A program made the position numbers and the translations under genes. A DNA stretch of 64,000 bases, taken from Bacillota bacterium. GTDB lineage: Bacteria > Bacillota > Clostridia > Christensenellales > Christensenellaceae. The notes under the pieces are model-generated. The model searched no databases. It saw only the letters and a list, made by a program, of their open reading frames with translations, and was not told the origin of the DNA. The stretch is from NCBI GenBank assembly GCA_023393165.1, contig JAEWMJ010000042.1, positions 1 to 64,000 on the forward strand, in the 5' to 3' direction. Positions 25,894-34,397 of this stretch are shown here, piece by piece; position 1 is the stretch's first letter; every line of letters begins with the position of its first letter.

Positions 25894-27634
25894 CGGAAAT
25901 ATAAGCGGATTACGCGATGCGCTTTTGGATGAGATGGAGCGTTTATACGATACGCCGGCGCAGCGGGGAGAATTTGTGTCTGCGGAATTACTGCAAAAAT
26001 TAGCGGATTTCACAGGACAGACCGGAAGAGAGATATCGGTGTTTCTTTCCAGACAGGGTAAGGTACTGGATGTTTCGGTAGGAGATCACCAGACGGTTTC
26101 CATGCCCTATATCCGGAAACGCAGAGGAAACCTTGCATTATCGGGCGTGCGGTGTATCCATACGCATCCGCAGGGCGCGCCCATGCTGTCCGAGGTGGAT
26201 GCGTCCACACTTCTTTCGTCCCGCCTGGATGCGATGGCGGCGGTGTCCGTACGGGACGGACAGGCAAAAAGCATTTGTGTGGGGTTTGTTGGTGAAAAGC
26301 CGGATGAAACCGTAATATTTGGACCCTTTGCCGCAGGAAGGATCCCGCACAAACATTTGATGCTGGAGATTGCTGCCGCTACGCAGCGGGTCGCGCAGCA
26401 GATTGCCCTGCTTGAAACGGGAGACCCCAGGGAAAAAGCCATGCTGGTGGGACTGAATTCCAGCGAATCCAGTATGGAGGAATTAAGTCGGCTGGCGGAT
26501 ACGGCGGGCGTGGATGTTGCACTTGTTGAAACGCAGGCGCGGGCACGCGACCGGTCGTATTATATCGGCAAGGGTAAGGCGCGTGAATTATCCTTAAAAG
26601 CGGTGGCGGCAGACGTGGATGTTGTAATTACGGATGACGAACTGTCTCCTCTGGAGACCAGAAACCTGGAGGAGATCCTTGGCGTAAAGGTGCTGGACAG
26701 GACGACGTTGATACTGGATATTTTCGCAAAACATGCAAAAACAAAAGAGGGCAAACTTCAGGTGGAGCTGGCGCAACTCAAATACAACCTTCCGCGCCTG
26801 GAAGGAGAAGGATTCGTGCTTTCACGGCTGGGCGGCGGCATAGGGACCAGAGGCCCGGGCGAAAAGAAGCTGGAAGTAGATAAACGGCGCATCCGCAGGC
26901 GGATATTCGAACTGGAACAGGAAATAGAGGGCGTTGCCGAGCAACGGCGGATCCGGCGCTCCGAAAGGGAAAAAAACCGGATCAAAGAGGTTGCGCTGGT
27001 GGGGTATACGAATGCCGGAAAATCCAGCCTGTTAAACGCGCTTTCGGGCGCGGGCGTTACGGCGGAGGATAAACTGTTTGCAACGCTTGATCCGGTAACC
27101 AGAAGGGTAAAGCTGCCGTCCGGCATAACCGCGCTTTTTACGGATACCGTGGGATTTATAGACAAACTGCCCCACGATCTGGTCAGTGCTTTCCGCTCTA
27201 CATTGGAAGGCGCCGCATATGCGGACCTGTTGCTAAATGTGATTGATGCGTCCAGTATCCGTTGCGAGGAACAGTCCCGGGTTGTGTACTCCGTTCTGGA
27301 ACGGCTTGGGGCTTCCGATAAGCCGGTGATAGACGTTTACAACAAAACCGATCTCATTGCAGATTTGCCGCCTAACAGTGAAAGGACCGCGTTTATATCC
27401 GCAAAAGACGGCAGGGGCATTTCCGAATTGCTTCAAATGGTCGACAGCATGCTTCAGCCCAGGCTGTTTTTGGTGGATATGTCCTTAAGTTATGCAAAAG
27501 GGGATGTGCTCGCGCTTGTGCAGGAGCACGGGAGGGATGTTGAGATCGATTATACCCCAGAGGCCATCAAGATCCGCGCCAATCTACCCGACGATATTGC
27601 GCGGGAAGTGATAAAGTACGATCTTGGGAGATGA
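25886..27634 (+). CDS. hflX: HflX GTPase with an N-terminal JAMM/MPN-like domain
   Basis: HflX is a ribosome-splitting and rescue GTPase. The typical HflX part begins near residue 185 and holds the subdomain with RDRSYYIGKGKAREL, the GGIGTRGPGEKKLE motif, Walker A GYTNAGKSS (about 372-380) and the G3 motif FTDTVGFI. The G4 motif is NKTD. The 582-residue protein is about 150 longer than E. coli HflX. The extra N-terminal domain contains H92-T-H94-P-x-G97, S102 and D105, the full HxHPxGxxxxSxxD JAMM pattern, with E49 as candidate catalytic Glu. A TTG start overlaps the end of cca, with GGGAGT before it. Confidence 0.92.
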   Translation: MINGNISGLRDALLDEMERLYDTPAQRGEFVSAELLQKLADFTGQTGREISVFLSRQGKVLDVSVGDHQTVSMPYIRKRRGNLALSGVRCIHTHPQGAPMLSEVDASTLLSSRLDAMAAVSVRDGQAKSICVGFVGEKPDETVIFGPFAAGRIPHKHLMLEIAAATQRVAQQIALLETGDPREKAMLVGLNSSESSMEELSRLADTAGVDVALVETQARARDRSYYIGKGKARELSLKAVAADVDVVITDDELSPLETRNLEEILGVKVLDRTTLILDIFAKHAKTKEGKLQVELAQLKYNLPRLEGEGFVLSRLGGGIGTRGPGEKKLEVDKRRIRRRIFELEQEIEGVAEQRRIRRSEREKNRIKEVALVGYTNAGKSSLLNALSGAGVTAEDKLFATLDPVTRRVKLPSGITALFTDTVGFIDKLPHDLVSAFRSTLEGAAYADLLLNVIDASSIRCEEQSRVVYSVLERLGASDKPVIDVYNKTDLIADLPPNSERTAFISAKDGRGISELLQMVDSMLQPRLFLVDMSLSYAKGDVLALVQEHGRDVEIDYTPEAIKIRANLPDDIAREVIKYDLGR

Positions 27635-27714
27635 TTTCATTCGTTGCCTTTCTTAATAAAATGAAAGCAACGCAAAAGAAAACTGAACGGTTAATCAGGA
27701 TAGAGGGTGCGTGG

Positions 27715-27837
27715 ATGAAGAAAAAACAAAAACCTGCGATCAATAGGGTGCGTGAATTTTGGACGCGCAACCCTGTTTCCAAGGTTAAAGAATCCGGTAA
27801 AAAATATAACCGTAAAAAGAAAAATAAAGATGAATGA
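27715..27837 (+). CDS. Small basic protein, 40 aa
   Basis: The 40-residue product starts MKKKQKP and is more than one third Lys and Arg, with a central REFWTRNPVSKV and a K-K-Y-N-R-K-K-x-K end. The ATG is preceded by a weak GAGGG. It lies 80 nt after hflX on the same strand. A nucleic-acid-binding or ribosome-associated role is possible from charge only. The frame extends upstream to 27631, but no better start is seen. Confidence 0.45.
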   Translation: MKKKQKPAINRVREFWTRNPVSKVKESGKKYNRKKKNKDE

Positions 27838-28128
27838 AGGTTTATACGAGAGAGGCTATAGCAGGAAAGTATCCTTTTTATTTTGACCGAAGGCAGATGA
27901 GAGCCCACTACCCCACCCCAAAAATCTGACACTTTTCGGGGACCCCGGCCAGCATTTTGAGAGCGGAGCCGACCGCCGCCGATGGCGAAAAAAGGAAGGC
28001 GAACGCTCACTGAGCGCTAGATGAGGGCGAGCAAAATTCTAATATTTCTGATGCGATGCCCAAATCAGCAGTGAAGTGCTGGGTGGCGGAGAAATAACGC
28101 AGTAGTTGGGTTTTATCAGGGCCTGAGT
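27838..28128. other. Gene-free GC-rich spacer with small palindromes
   Basis: About 290 nt between hflX/small ORF and the converging peptidoglycan-binding gene. It holds CCCCACCCC and GGGGACCCCGGCC blocks and a CGCTCACTGAGCG palindrome. The composition differs clearly from the AT-richer spacers elsewhere. I see no convincing coding frame or terminator. Confidence 0.4.
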
Positions 28129-28884
28129 TTAGCCTTTGCCAGCGGCTTTTACAACCGCAGCCATATGTTCTTCGTCTGGAATACTTAAAATATCCGATTT
28201 GCTTTCATAAAAAAACAATTGGGTTCCGCCCTGCATGCCGTTATCCGCAATGGTATCCTCGCCGTCAGGAGCGCCGAAAAGAGACGCCGCATACGTTTTT
28301 CCGCCAATTGTCGCCAGAACCGGCCGCTTTTCCCATGTACTGGCGCCGCCGAACATTTCTGTAAACGCGGCGGTATCGGTTTGCGAAACGGTTTCCACGC
28401 GGGCGTTGTTTATGCCGCCCATCCGACGCATTTGAAAAGTTTTGCTGCTGTACAAATCCTTTATGGTAATCTGGCTGTTCACCGGAAACTGAGCGCTTAC
28501 CTCACTCCAGGGAGCAAGCTCGCCAAAAGCATTTGGATTTTCCAGGTACGGCCCGTAAATAACTTTAAATTCTGGATTTTTGGGCGCTATAACCGCATCT
28601 CCCAAGGTGAGAAGCTGGTATGTGGCCGGGCCGATCTGGCCGTCGTCCGGGAGATGATTGGCCTGCTGGAACCGCCTGACCGCTTCAAAAGTGATGTTGC
28701 TGTATTTCCCCGTTGCGCGGAAATTCAAATATCCAAGGCTGCGCAGCGCTTGCTGTGCGATGATTACATGGTTACCTGTCGACCCCATTTGAAGAGTTTC
28801 CAGTTCCGCACCGGCTGCATAGGCCGCCGGTGGAACTGCGACGCAGATGATTATAGAAAAAATAAAAATCAGTATTTTTTTCAT
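28129..28884 (-). CDS. Secreted peptidoglycan-binding protein
   Basis: A signal peptide (MKKILIFIF...AAYAAG, cleavage near residue 24) is followed by a PG_binding_1 domain (about residues 28-92). It has the repeat pattern LQMGSTGNHVIIAQQALRSLGY...F and QQANHLPDDGQIGP. The C-terminal 150 residues resemble a domain often fused to such repeats in Clostridia, with WSEVSAQFP, F-x-M-R-R-x-G-G near the centre, W-E-K-R-P-V and YAASLFGAPDGEDTI. Its reaction is unknown. The protein is expected at the wall or spore cortex. The 285-nt gap upstream contains the recX promoter on the other strand and little else. Confidence 0.82.
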   Translation of the reverse strand: MKKILIFIFSIIICVAVPPAAYAAGAELETLQMGSTGNHVIIAQQALRSLGYLNFRATGKYSNITFEAVRRFQQANHLPDDGQIGPATYQLLTLGDAVIAPKNPEFKVIYGPYLENPNAFGELAPWSEVSAQFPVNSQITIKDLYSSKTFQMRRMGGINNARVETVSQTDTAAFTEMFGGASTWEKRPVLATIGGKTYAASLFGAPDGEDTIADNGMQGGTQLFFYESKSDILSIPDEEHMAAVVKAAGKG

Positions 28885-29134
28885 TTTTTCACCTCACACA
28901 CGATTCAGGAGCAAAGCTTTTTTGAAATTTGCATCCAAAAATCTTGTGCCTGAAAACCAAAAACACCTGGTTTCCGCTTGGAAGCAGCGTTTTTAGTTAT
29001 TCGGCAAGGCCTATTTTACAACATTAGAATAAAAATTGCAAATTACCACCCGTTATTCGCCGTCTCATACGGAAGAGGGCCTATACGTCTTTATGGGTTC
29101 TAATGAGAAATTTGCAATTCCCAGTTTCATATAC

Positions 29135-29163
29135 TTTCCAATTTTTTGTTTTTTATATATAAT
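29135..29163 (+). promoter_or_regulatory. Promoter immediately before recX
   Basis: TTTCCA (29135-29140), a 17-nt spacer and TATAAT (29158-29163). The expected transcription start, about 7 nt after the -10, falls on the A of the recX ATG at 29170. Confidence 0.6.
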
Positions 29164-29169
29164 TAGATT

Positions 29170-29781
29170 ATGATAATAACGGATATAATTGTCTGTAAAA
29201 AGAATAAAAACCGGGTTAATATCTATGTGGACGGACAGTTCGCTTTTGCACTTTTCGCTGAAACGGCGGTTCGGGCGGGGCTTCGTAAGGATATGGATGT
29301 CAGCGGCCTTGATCTATCCAAAATCGGGGAAGAAGAGGAAAAGAAATTCGCGATGGATGCGGCACTCAGCCTTATAGCATACCGGATGAGAAGTAAAAAG
29401 GAAGTTTTGGATAAGCTGAAGCAAAAGGACGTCGCCCCGGAAACGGCTGATCTTACGGTAGAAAAACTGGAAGAACTGGGTTATCTGAATGACCGGAACT
29501 ATGCCGCTGCGTATGCGGAGGAGCTGAAAGACCGTATGGGCAAACGCGGGATACGCCAGAAGCTGTTTGAAAAGGGCGTGGACAGGGTGATCATAGACGA
29601 AACGCTTAATTCTCTTGGGGATTTTTCTGAAGTGATCCGTGCTCAGGCGGAGAGGCTGTTCCGGAAGAACGGTGATGCAGACGAATACAAAACCGTGCAA
29701 AAGGTAATTAGAACGCTTTTGAACCGCGGATTTGAGCTGGATGAAATAAAAACCGCTATTTCGGGGATCGCGGAAGAATAA
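29170..29781 (+). CDS. recX: RecX, regulator of RecA
   Basis: RecX binds RecA filaments and limits recombination. The 203-residue protein has the family pattern of three-helix repeats: ALSLIAYRMRSKKEVLDKL, then a L-x-E-L-G-Y-L-N-D-x-x-Y-A motif, and GKRGIRQKLFEKGV. The N-terminal 60 residues form the beta-rich extension usual in Firmicutes. The start is preceded by no Shine-Dalgarno sequence, and a -10 box sits 6 nt before it. The gene is separated from recA, as is common in Clostridia. Confidence 0.9.
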   Translation: MIITDIIVCKKNKNRVNIYVDGQFAFALFAETAVRAGLRKDMDVSGLDLSKIGEEEEKKFAMDAALSLIAYRMRSKKEVLDKLKQKDVAPETADLTVEKLEELGYLNDRNYAAAYAEELKDRMGKRGIRQKLFEKGVDRVIIDETLNSLGDFSEVIRAQAERLFRKNGDADEYKTVQKVIRTLLNRGFELDEIKTAISGIAEE

Positions 29782-29812
29782 ATTCTGTAAAGAAACTGGA
29801 AAGAGGAATTAA

Positions 29813-30733
29813 ATGAAATATTCTGGCAGCATTACGGACATAAATGGCATAGAAGTAGGATCCGCACAAAATAACGAAGCCGGCACCGGGGCAACGGTGG
29901 TATTGTCCAGGAACGGCGCCGTGTGCGGCGTGGATGTGCGCGGCAGCGCGCCCGGAACGCGGGAAACCGCGCTTTTGGGACAGGCAAAACTGGTGGATAC
30001 CGTGCACGCAGTCATGCTGGCAGGGGGCAGCGCATACGGCCTGGATGCAGCCGCCGGTGTAATGCAATATCTGGAAGAGCAGAACTGTGGGTTTGACACA
30101 GGCGTGTGCAAAGTACCTATCGTTCCGGCGGCTGTTATCTTTGATCTTACATATAAAAAAGCGAATATCCGCCCGGACAAGGGAATGGGATATGCAGCCT
30201 GCCTGAATGCGGGGAAATCCGTAGGGCAGGGGAACATAGGCGCCGGCGCCGGTGCAACTGTGGGCAAGGCTCTTGGAATGGAACATTCGGAAAAGGGCGG
30301 CCTTGGCACAGCATGTATCCGTCTTGAAAGCGGAGTTTCGGTTGGCGCGCTGATTGTTGTGAACGCAGTGGGTGATGTGATTGAAAAAGGAGAAATTATT
30401 GCCGGCGCCAGGATGAAAGGAAGATATGTAAATGCAAGCGAAATGATGCTTCATGGAATGGATATGGCGTCCTGCCTGAATACAACCATAGGCGTTGTTG
30501 CGACTGACGCCGTTTTAACCAAGGACACTGCTTCCAAGCTGGCGCAGGCGGCTCACAACGGGCTTGCCCTCAGCATAAGCCCTTCTCACACTATGCAGGA
30601 CGGCGATACAATATTTGCTCTCGGAACGCAGCAAAAGGAAGTAGATATGAACAGCCTGATCGTGGCTTGTGTGGAAGCCGTACGCCGGGCCGTTATAAAC
30701 GCGGTGGAAGCGGCCAGGGAGGCTAACGGATGA
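29813..30733 (+). CDS. P1/S58-family peptidase (DmpA-like)
   Basis: This is a self-processing Ntn-type aminopeptidase family. The 306-residue protein opens ITDINGIEVGSAQ, followed by GTGATVVL and the VDVRGSAPGTRET block. It also has the MLAGGSAYGLDAAAGVMQYL motif, a glycine-rich GNIGAGAGATVGKALG, and the KGGLGTACI segment near the expected autocleavage site. Bacterial members cleave small N-terminal or beta-amino residues, and the natural substrate is usually unknown. GGAATT lies before the ATG, which suggests a modest ribosome binding site. It overlaps acpS by 4 nt, forming an operon with acpS and nnrED. Confidence 0.86.
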   Translation: MKYSGSITDINGIEVGSAQNNEAGTGATVVLSRNGAVCGVDVRGSAPGTRETALLGQAKLVDTVHAVMLAGGSAYGLDAAAGVMQYLEEQNCGFDTGVCKVPIVPAAVIFDLTYKKANIRPDKGMGYAACLNAGKSVGQGNIGAGAGATVGKALGMEHSEKGGLGTACIRLESGVSVGALIVVNAVGDVIEKGEIIAGARMKGRYVNASEMMLHGMDMASCLNTTIGVVATDAVLTKDTASKLAQAAHNGLALSISPSHTMQDGDTIFALGTQQKEVDMNSLIVACVEAVRRAVINAVEAAREANG

Positions 30734-31104
30734 TAAGCGCGATCGGTGTGGACTTAGAACAGATATCGCGTTTGAAACGCGCGATGGAAAACCCCCGTTT
30801 TCTGGAAAAATGTTTCACTGAAAGTGAGCAGAAATATATACTATCTAAAGTAAACGCCGCTCAAAGCGCGGCAGGAATCTTTTGCGCGAAGGAAGCGTTC
30901 ATTAAGGCGCTGGGTGTGGGCATCGGTTTTTTTCCCTTTTGCGATATCGAGGTATTGCATCAGGAGAACGGAAAGCCGTATATGAAGCTTTATAACCGCG
31001 CAAAAGAAATGACCGAGGGGGCCAATGTGCTGGTAAGCATATCACATACCGGCGATTTGGCCACTGCACAGGTGCTTATTGAAAACGGAGGGGTTCAGTT
31101 ATGA
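30730..31104 (+). CDS. acpS: Holo-[acyl-carrier-protein] synthase
   Basis: AcpS transfers 4'-phosphopantetheine from CoA to apo-ACP. The 124-residue length is normal for the trimeric AcpS type. The motifs are IGVDLEQISR at the start, with the metal Asp, and FCAKEAFIKALG, with the metal Glu. ISHTGDLATAQVL closes the protein. It overlaps both neighbours by 4 nt (ATGA), a tight three-gene operon. The acpS-nnr arrangement is common in Firmicutes and Clostridia. Confidence 0.95.
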   Translation: MISAIGVDLEQISRLKRAMENPRFLEKCFTESEQKYILSKVNAAQSAAGIFCAKEAFIKALGVGIGFFPFCDIEVLHQENGKPYMKLYNRAKEMTEGANVLVSISHTGDLATAQVLIENGGVQL

Positions 31105-33224
31105 ATTATGCGGTAACCACAAAACAGATGGGGAAAATAGACGACTATATGATCAACGTCCTGAAAATACCCGGTATAGTGCTGATGGAAAACGCATCCA
31201 GGGCAGTGGTGGATCATATTATGCAAAAGTTCGCTCCAAAATCCATGTCATGTCCGGCACGGGCGGTTGTTTTTTGCGGCTGCGGCAATAACGGCGGTGA
31301 CGGTTTTGCCGTGGCAAGAGGACTTTTGTCTCAGGGATTTGATGTTCATGCCATTCTTGTGGGAGACGAGCAGTCTGTTGCCGGAGATGCACGTACAAAT
31401 ATGGAATTTTTTCACGCGCTGGGCGAAAGGCTGTTTCTTGCAAATACGCCCGAAGAACTTAAGCATGCGTCAAATACGGCGGGAGAAGCCGATGTCATTG
31501 TGGACGCGCTGTTCGGCACGGGATTAAAGCGGGATTTAAGCGGGCTTTATAAGGAAGCTGTTGACATTATAAATGAAATGCGCGCTTACAAGGTCAGCGT
31601 GGACATCCCTTCGGGCATCTCCGGAGATACAGGAGCAGTTATGGGAGCGGCAGTACGCGCTGATGCTACCGTCACCTTTCAGTATCCCAAGATAGGGCAC
31701 TGCCTGTATCCGGGTAAAGAATACGCCGGCGAACTGAAAGTTGCTCAGATCGGCGTGGACAAAAATTGCCCCGTACTGAATGAAGTAGACGTATACATAT
31801 TTGATGAACGCAGCCGCGATATTGGTTTTGAAAAACGCAGCTCCAACACCAACAAGGGCGATTATGGGAGGCTGCTCATAATCGCCGGAAGCGTGGGAAT
31901 GGCGGGTGCGGCGGTGCTCGCTTCCCGGGCGGCTTGCAGGACGGGAGCAGGACTCGTAAATCTGGCGTCCATGGATTATGTGGTTAACGTTGTGCAGAAA
32001 AGCGTGCCCGAAATCGTCTGCAGGATACTGCCCGGCGAGATGGATTCCATTACAAAAAACGCCGTATATGAAGTAGACCGTTTTATAAGAGAGAAGAACG
32101 CGCTGGCTGTGGGGCCCGGAATTTCCGAGAACCAGGATACGCAGGAATTTGTAAATCATTTGGTGGTAAATCACAACATCGTGAAGGTGTTCGATGCGGA
32201 TGCCCTCAATGTGATATCAAGAAATATGGATGTGCTTTTAAGAAAAACAGGGGATGTGATACTGACTCCTCATCCCAAGGAATTTTCACGCCTCTCAGAC
32301 ATGGATGTGCGGCAGATATTGGCTGATCCAATCCGTGCGGCGCGCGATTTTACGGCAAAATATGATGTTACTCTTGTGCTGAAAGGCACGGTAACCATCA
32401 TAGCAAACAGAAAGAGAGGAATTACCCTTGTTGCTGCCGGTTCGCCGGGAATGGCCAGGGGCGGAAGCGGAGACGTATTGACAGGCATTATCGCATCGTT
32501 GGCCGCGCAGGGAAAAAACGCCTGGGATGCGGCGGTATTGGGCGTACTTGTAAACGGTTTGGCGGGAAAATACGCTACGGAGCAATGGGGAGAATATTCC
32601 ATGTCTCCGGAAGATACCATCGGTATGATCGGAAAAGCCATATCGGCGCTGACGCGTAAAGATATTTTGGCCGCGCCCCGGCAAACAGAGGTTAAATATA
32701 CCGCAGCAAAAACCGTAAATCCAACGGCCTTCAAAACGGTTGAAAAGGCTCAATCCGTACAGGCGGCTGAAGAGGCCATGCCACCGGAAGAAGAACCGGC
32801 GGTTTCGGAGACAGCGGATATCGAGCCTGAAGAAACACCGGCTAAAGAAGAAATTGCGGCAGAAATTGCAGCTGAGTCACAGAACGGATATGTGCATACT
32901 GATGAGGAAGAATATGATTCCGGTATAGGGCTTGACAAACATTTTACATTCCTTTCCCCGGACGAGGAATTGAAGCAGAAGATCGCGTTTGGATACGGGG
33001 AAGGAGGCGCAGAGCCTGCCGTTGAAGGTGCAAAACTGGTTAAACCCGTTACCGTTTCTGAAGATGAGCGCGTTCCAAAGCCTGGCGGAAAAGCAAAATC
33101 TCAACCATCAAAGCCGCTGCCTGAAACGTCTGTGAAAAAGCCGAATATATTCAACAGAAATAAAACCGACGATGAATTTCCGAAACCGTCGCCGGTGAGA
33201 AGAAGAATAACACCCAAGCCGTAA
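31101..33224 (+). CDS. nnr: Bifunctional NAD(P)HX epimerase/dehydratase with long C-terminal tail
   Basis: This enzyme repairs hydrated NAD(P)H. The N-terminal epimerase (NnrE/YjeF_N, about residues 1-215) has GNNGGDGFAVARGL and VDALFGTGL. The C-terminal ADP-dependent dehydratase (NnrD, about 230-505) has KGDYGRLLIIAGS, AVGPG, VFDADALN, LTPHPKEFSRL and SPGMARGGSGDVLTG. The enzyme would normally end near residue 515. Here a further 190 residues follow, rich in Glu, Pro, Ala and Lys, with no predicted fold, ending in a basic PVRRRITPKP. The tail has no frameshift or stop and keeps similar codon use, so it belongs to the gene. Its role is unknown. Confidence 0.93.
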   Translation: MNYAVTTKQMGKIDDYMINVLKIPGIVLMENASRAVVDHIMQKFAPKSMSCPARAVVFCGCGNNGGDGFAVARGLLSQGFDVHAILVGDEQSVAGDARTNMEFFHALGERLFLANTPEELKHASNTAGEADVIVDALFGTGLKRDLSGLYKEAVDIINEMRAYKVSVDIPSGISGDTGAVMGAAVRADATVTFQYPKIGHCLYPGKEYAGELKVAQIGVDKNCPVLNEVDVYIFDERSRDIGFEKRSSNTNKGDYGRLLIIAGSVGMAGAAVLASRAACRTGAGLVNLASMDYVVNVVQKSVPEIVCRILPGEMDSITKNAVYEVDRFIREKNALAVGPGISENQDTQEFVNHLVVNHNIVKVFDADALNVISRNMDVLLRKTGDVILTPHPKEFSRLSDMDVRQILADPIRAARDFTAKYDVTLVLKGTVTIIANRKRGITLVAAGSPGMARGGSGDVLTGIIASLAAQGKNAWDAAVLGVLVNGLAGKYATEQWGEYSMSPEDTIGMIGKAISALTRKDILAAPRQTEVKYTAAKTVNPTAFKTVEKAQSVQAAEEAMPPEEEPAVSETADIEPEETPAKEEIAAEIAAESQNGYVHTDEEEYDSGIGLDKHFTFLSPDEELKQKIAFGYGEGGAEPAVEGAKLVKPVTVSEDERVPKPGGKAKSQPSKPLPETSVKKPNIFNRNKTDDEFPKPSPVRRRITPKP

Positions 33225-33257
33225 ATATGCAATAATTATCCTGATTAATAAACATCA

Positions 33258-33291
33258 AAGAGACAAGTTTTTAGGGCTTGTCTCTTTCTTG
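33258..33291 (+). terminator. Terminator after the acpS-nnr operon
   Basis: AGAGACAAG pairs with CTTGTCTCT across a short T-rich loop, followed by TTCTT. Confidence 0.7.
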
Positions 33292-33344
33292 GCTAAGCAA
33301 GGTAGTTTATGTTCTGGCTGCAAACATTTAAATGGGAGGGCGGC

Positions 33345-34109
33345 ATGAAAAAAATTGATCCCAAGTGGTACAGGAATATCTGGACTCTCGAAATTAAAAA
33401 TCAGTCCTGGGTTGAAGATACGGAGAACCAGGTTGATTTTATCGTAAAGACTCTTGAACTTTGCGGAAAGGAAAAGGTCCTGGATTTGGCATGCGGTTTT
33501 GGAAGGCATGCCTTAGCATTTGCACACAGAGGTTTTTCCGTTGTCGGAGTGGATATCACAAAAGAATATATTGACGATGCGGCCCGGGAGGCAAAATCAG
33601 CATCTTTGGATATTGAGTTTGTTAATGAGGACATACGCGAGCTGAATTATCAAAATGAGTTTGACGTTGTTTTAAACCTGGCTGACGGCGCGATAGGTTA
33701 CCTGGAAAACGACGGGGAGAATTTAAAGATTTTTGATGTGATTGCAAAAGCATTAAAACCCGGCGGCAAGCACCTTATGGATATATGCAGCGCCGAGCAC
33801 GCGGAAATCTTTTTCCCGAAGCGGCACTGGGAGATTGGATCAAATACATTATCGCTGCCCGAATTTGACTGGGACAGGGAAAACCGGCGGATGCTGTTCA
33901 GCGACTGGGGGATAGAGTTCGGAAAGATCGCCAAAAAGCCCGATTCTATTGAACCTATCTCATCCACACGCCTGTATTCAATAGCAGAATTGAAAGAAAT
34001 CCTGGAGACGCGGCAGATGGAAATTATAAGTGCGTTTTCAGATTATTACGGCAGGGAAGCGTCGTATAAGGAATTGCAGCTGATGGTTTATTCAAGGAAA
34101 ATGAACTAG
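33345..34109 (+). CDS. Class I SAM-dependent methyltransferase
   Basis: A 254-residue methyltransferase with motif I VLDLACGFGRHA (about residues 46-57), motif II VVGVDITKEYID and the FDVVLNLADGAIGYL motif. The substrate is not evident. The LSTRLYS-like C-terminal region (STRLYSIAELKEIL) is seen in many uncharacterised cytosolic small-molecule methyltransferases. The start at 33345 is favoured by a GGGAGGGCGGC site 5 nt before it. An in-frame ATG at 33309 has none. Confidence 0.85.
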   Translation: MKKIDPKWYRNIWTLEIKNQSWVEDTENQVDFIVKTLELCGKEKVLDLACGFGRHALAFAHRGFSVVGVDITKEYIDDAAREAKSASLDIEFVNEDIRELNYQNEFDVVLNLADGAIGYLENDGENLKIFDVIAKALKPGGKHLMDICSAEHAEIFFPKRHWEIGSNTLSLPEFDWDRENRRMLFSDWGIEFGKIAKKPDSIEPISSTRLYSIAELKEILETRQMEIISAFSDYYGREASYKELQLMVYSRKMN

Positions 34110-34127
34110 AAATAAATTGCGATTAAT

Positions 34128-34353
34128 TTTGGCTATTGCTCACTCAAAAATGGTGGTATCGGAAGGACGTAACGGAGAAATAGTAGAGTATCTCTTAAGA
34201 AGAGGGGTCAGTTTTTTAATGCGTTTAATGCTCATTTTTTTAGAATCGATGATGAATCTCTAGATTATAAAGAAGTTGATGAAGATGAAATAAGGAAAAA
34301 AATTAAGCAACTTGGAAATAAGGAGGATATAAAAAACTCTAGATTGGTTTAAA
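34128..34353 (+). pseudogene. Possible ankyrin-like gene remnant, frameshifted
   Basis: One frame reads LAIAHSK...GRNGEIVEYLLRRG, which looks like the end of an ankyrin repeat. A different frame continues DDESLDYKEVDEDEIRKKI and ends at 34352. Joining them needs a single-base shift near the T run around 34211. Neither piece has a good start. The sequence is AT-rich compared with neighbours. I treat it as a decayed fragment with low certainty. Confidence 0.3.
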
Positions 34354-34367
34354 TCTAGAGCCTTTTG
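34336..34367 (+). terminator. Terminator between the remnant and the XRE operon
   Basis: The stem CTCTAGATT / AATCTAGAG with a short loop is followed by CCTTTTG. Confidence 0.65.
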
Positions 34368-34397
34368 TATCAACTAATATATTTAATTTTCATCCCC

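Noticed and set aside
27567..28010. 147-codon minus-strand frame over the end of hflX and the GC-rich spacer
   Set aside because: It covers hflX in antisense, has no ribosome binding site or recognisable domain, and ends in chance sequence.
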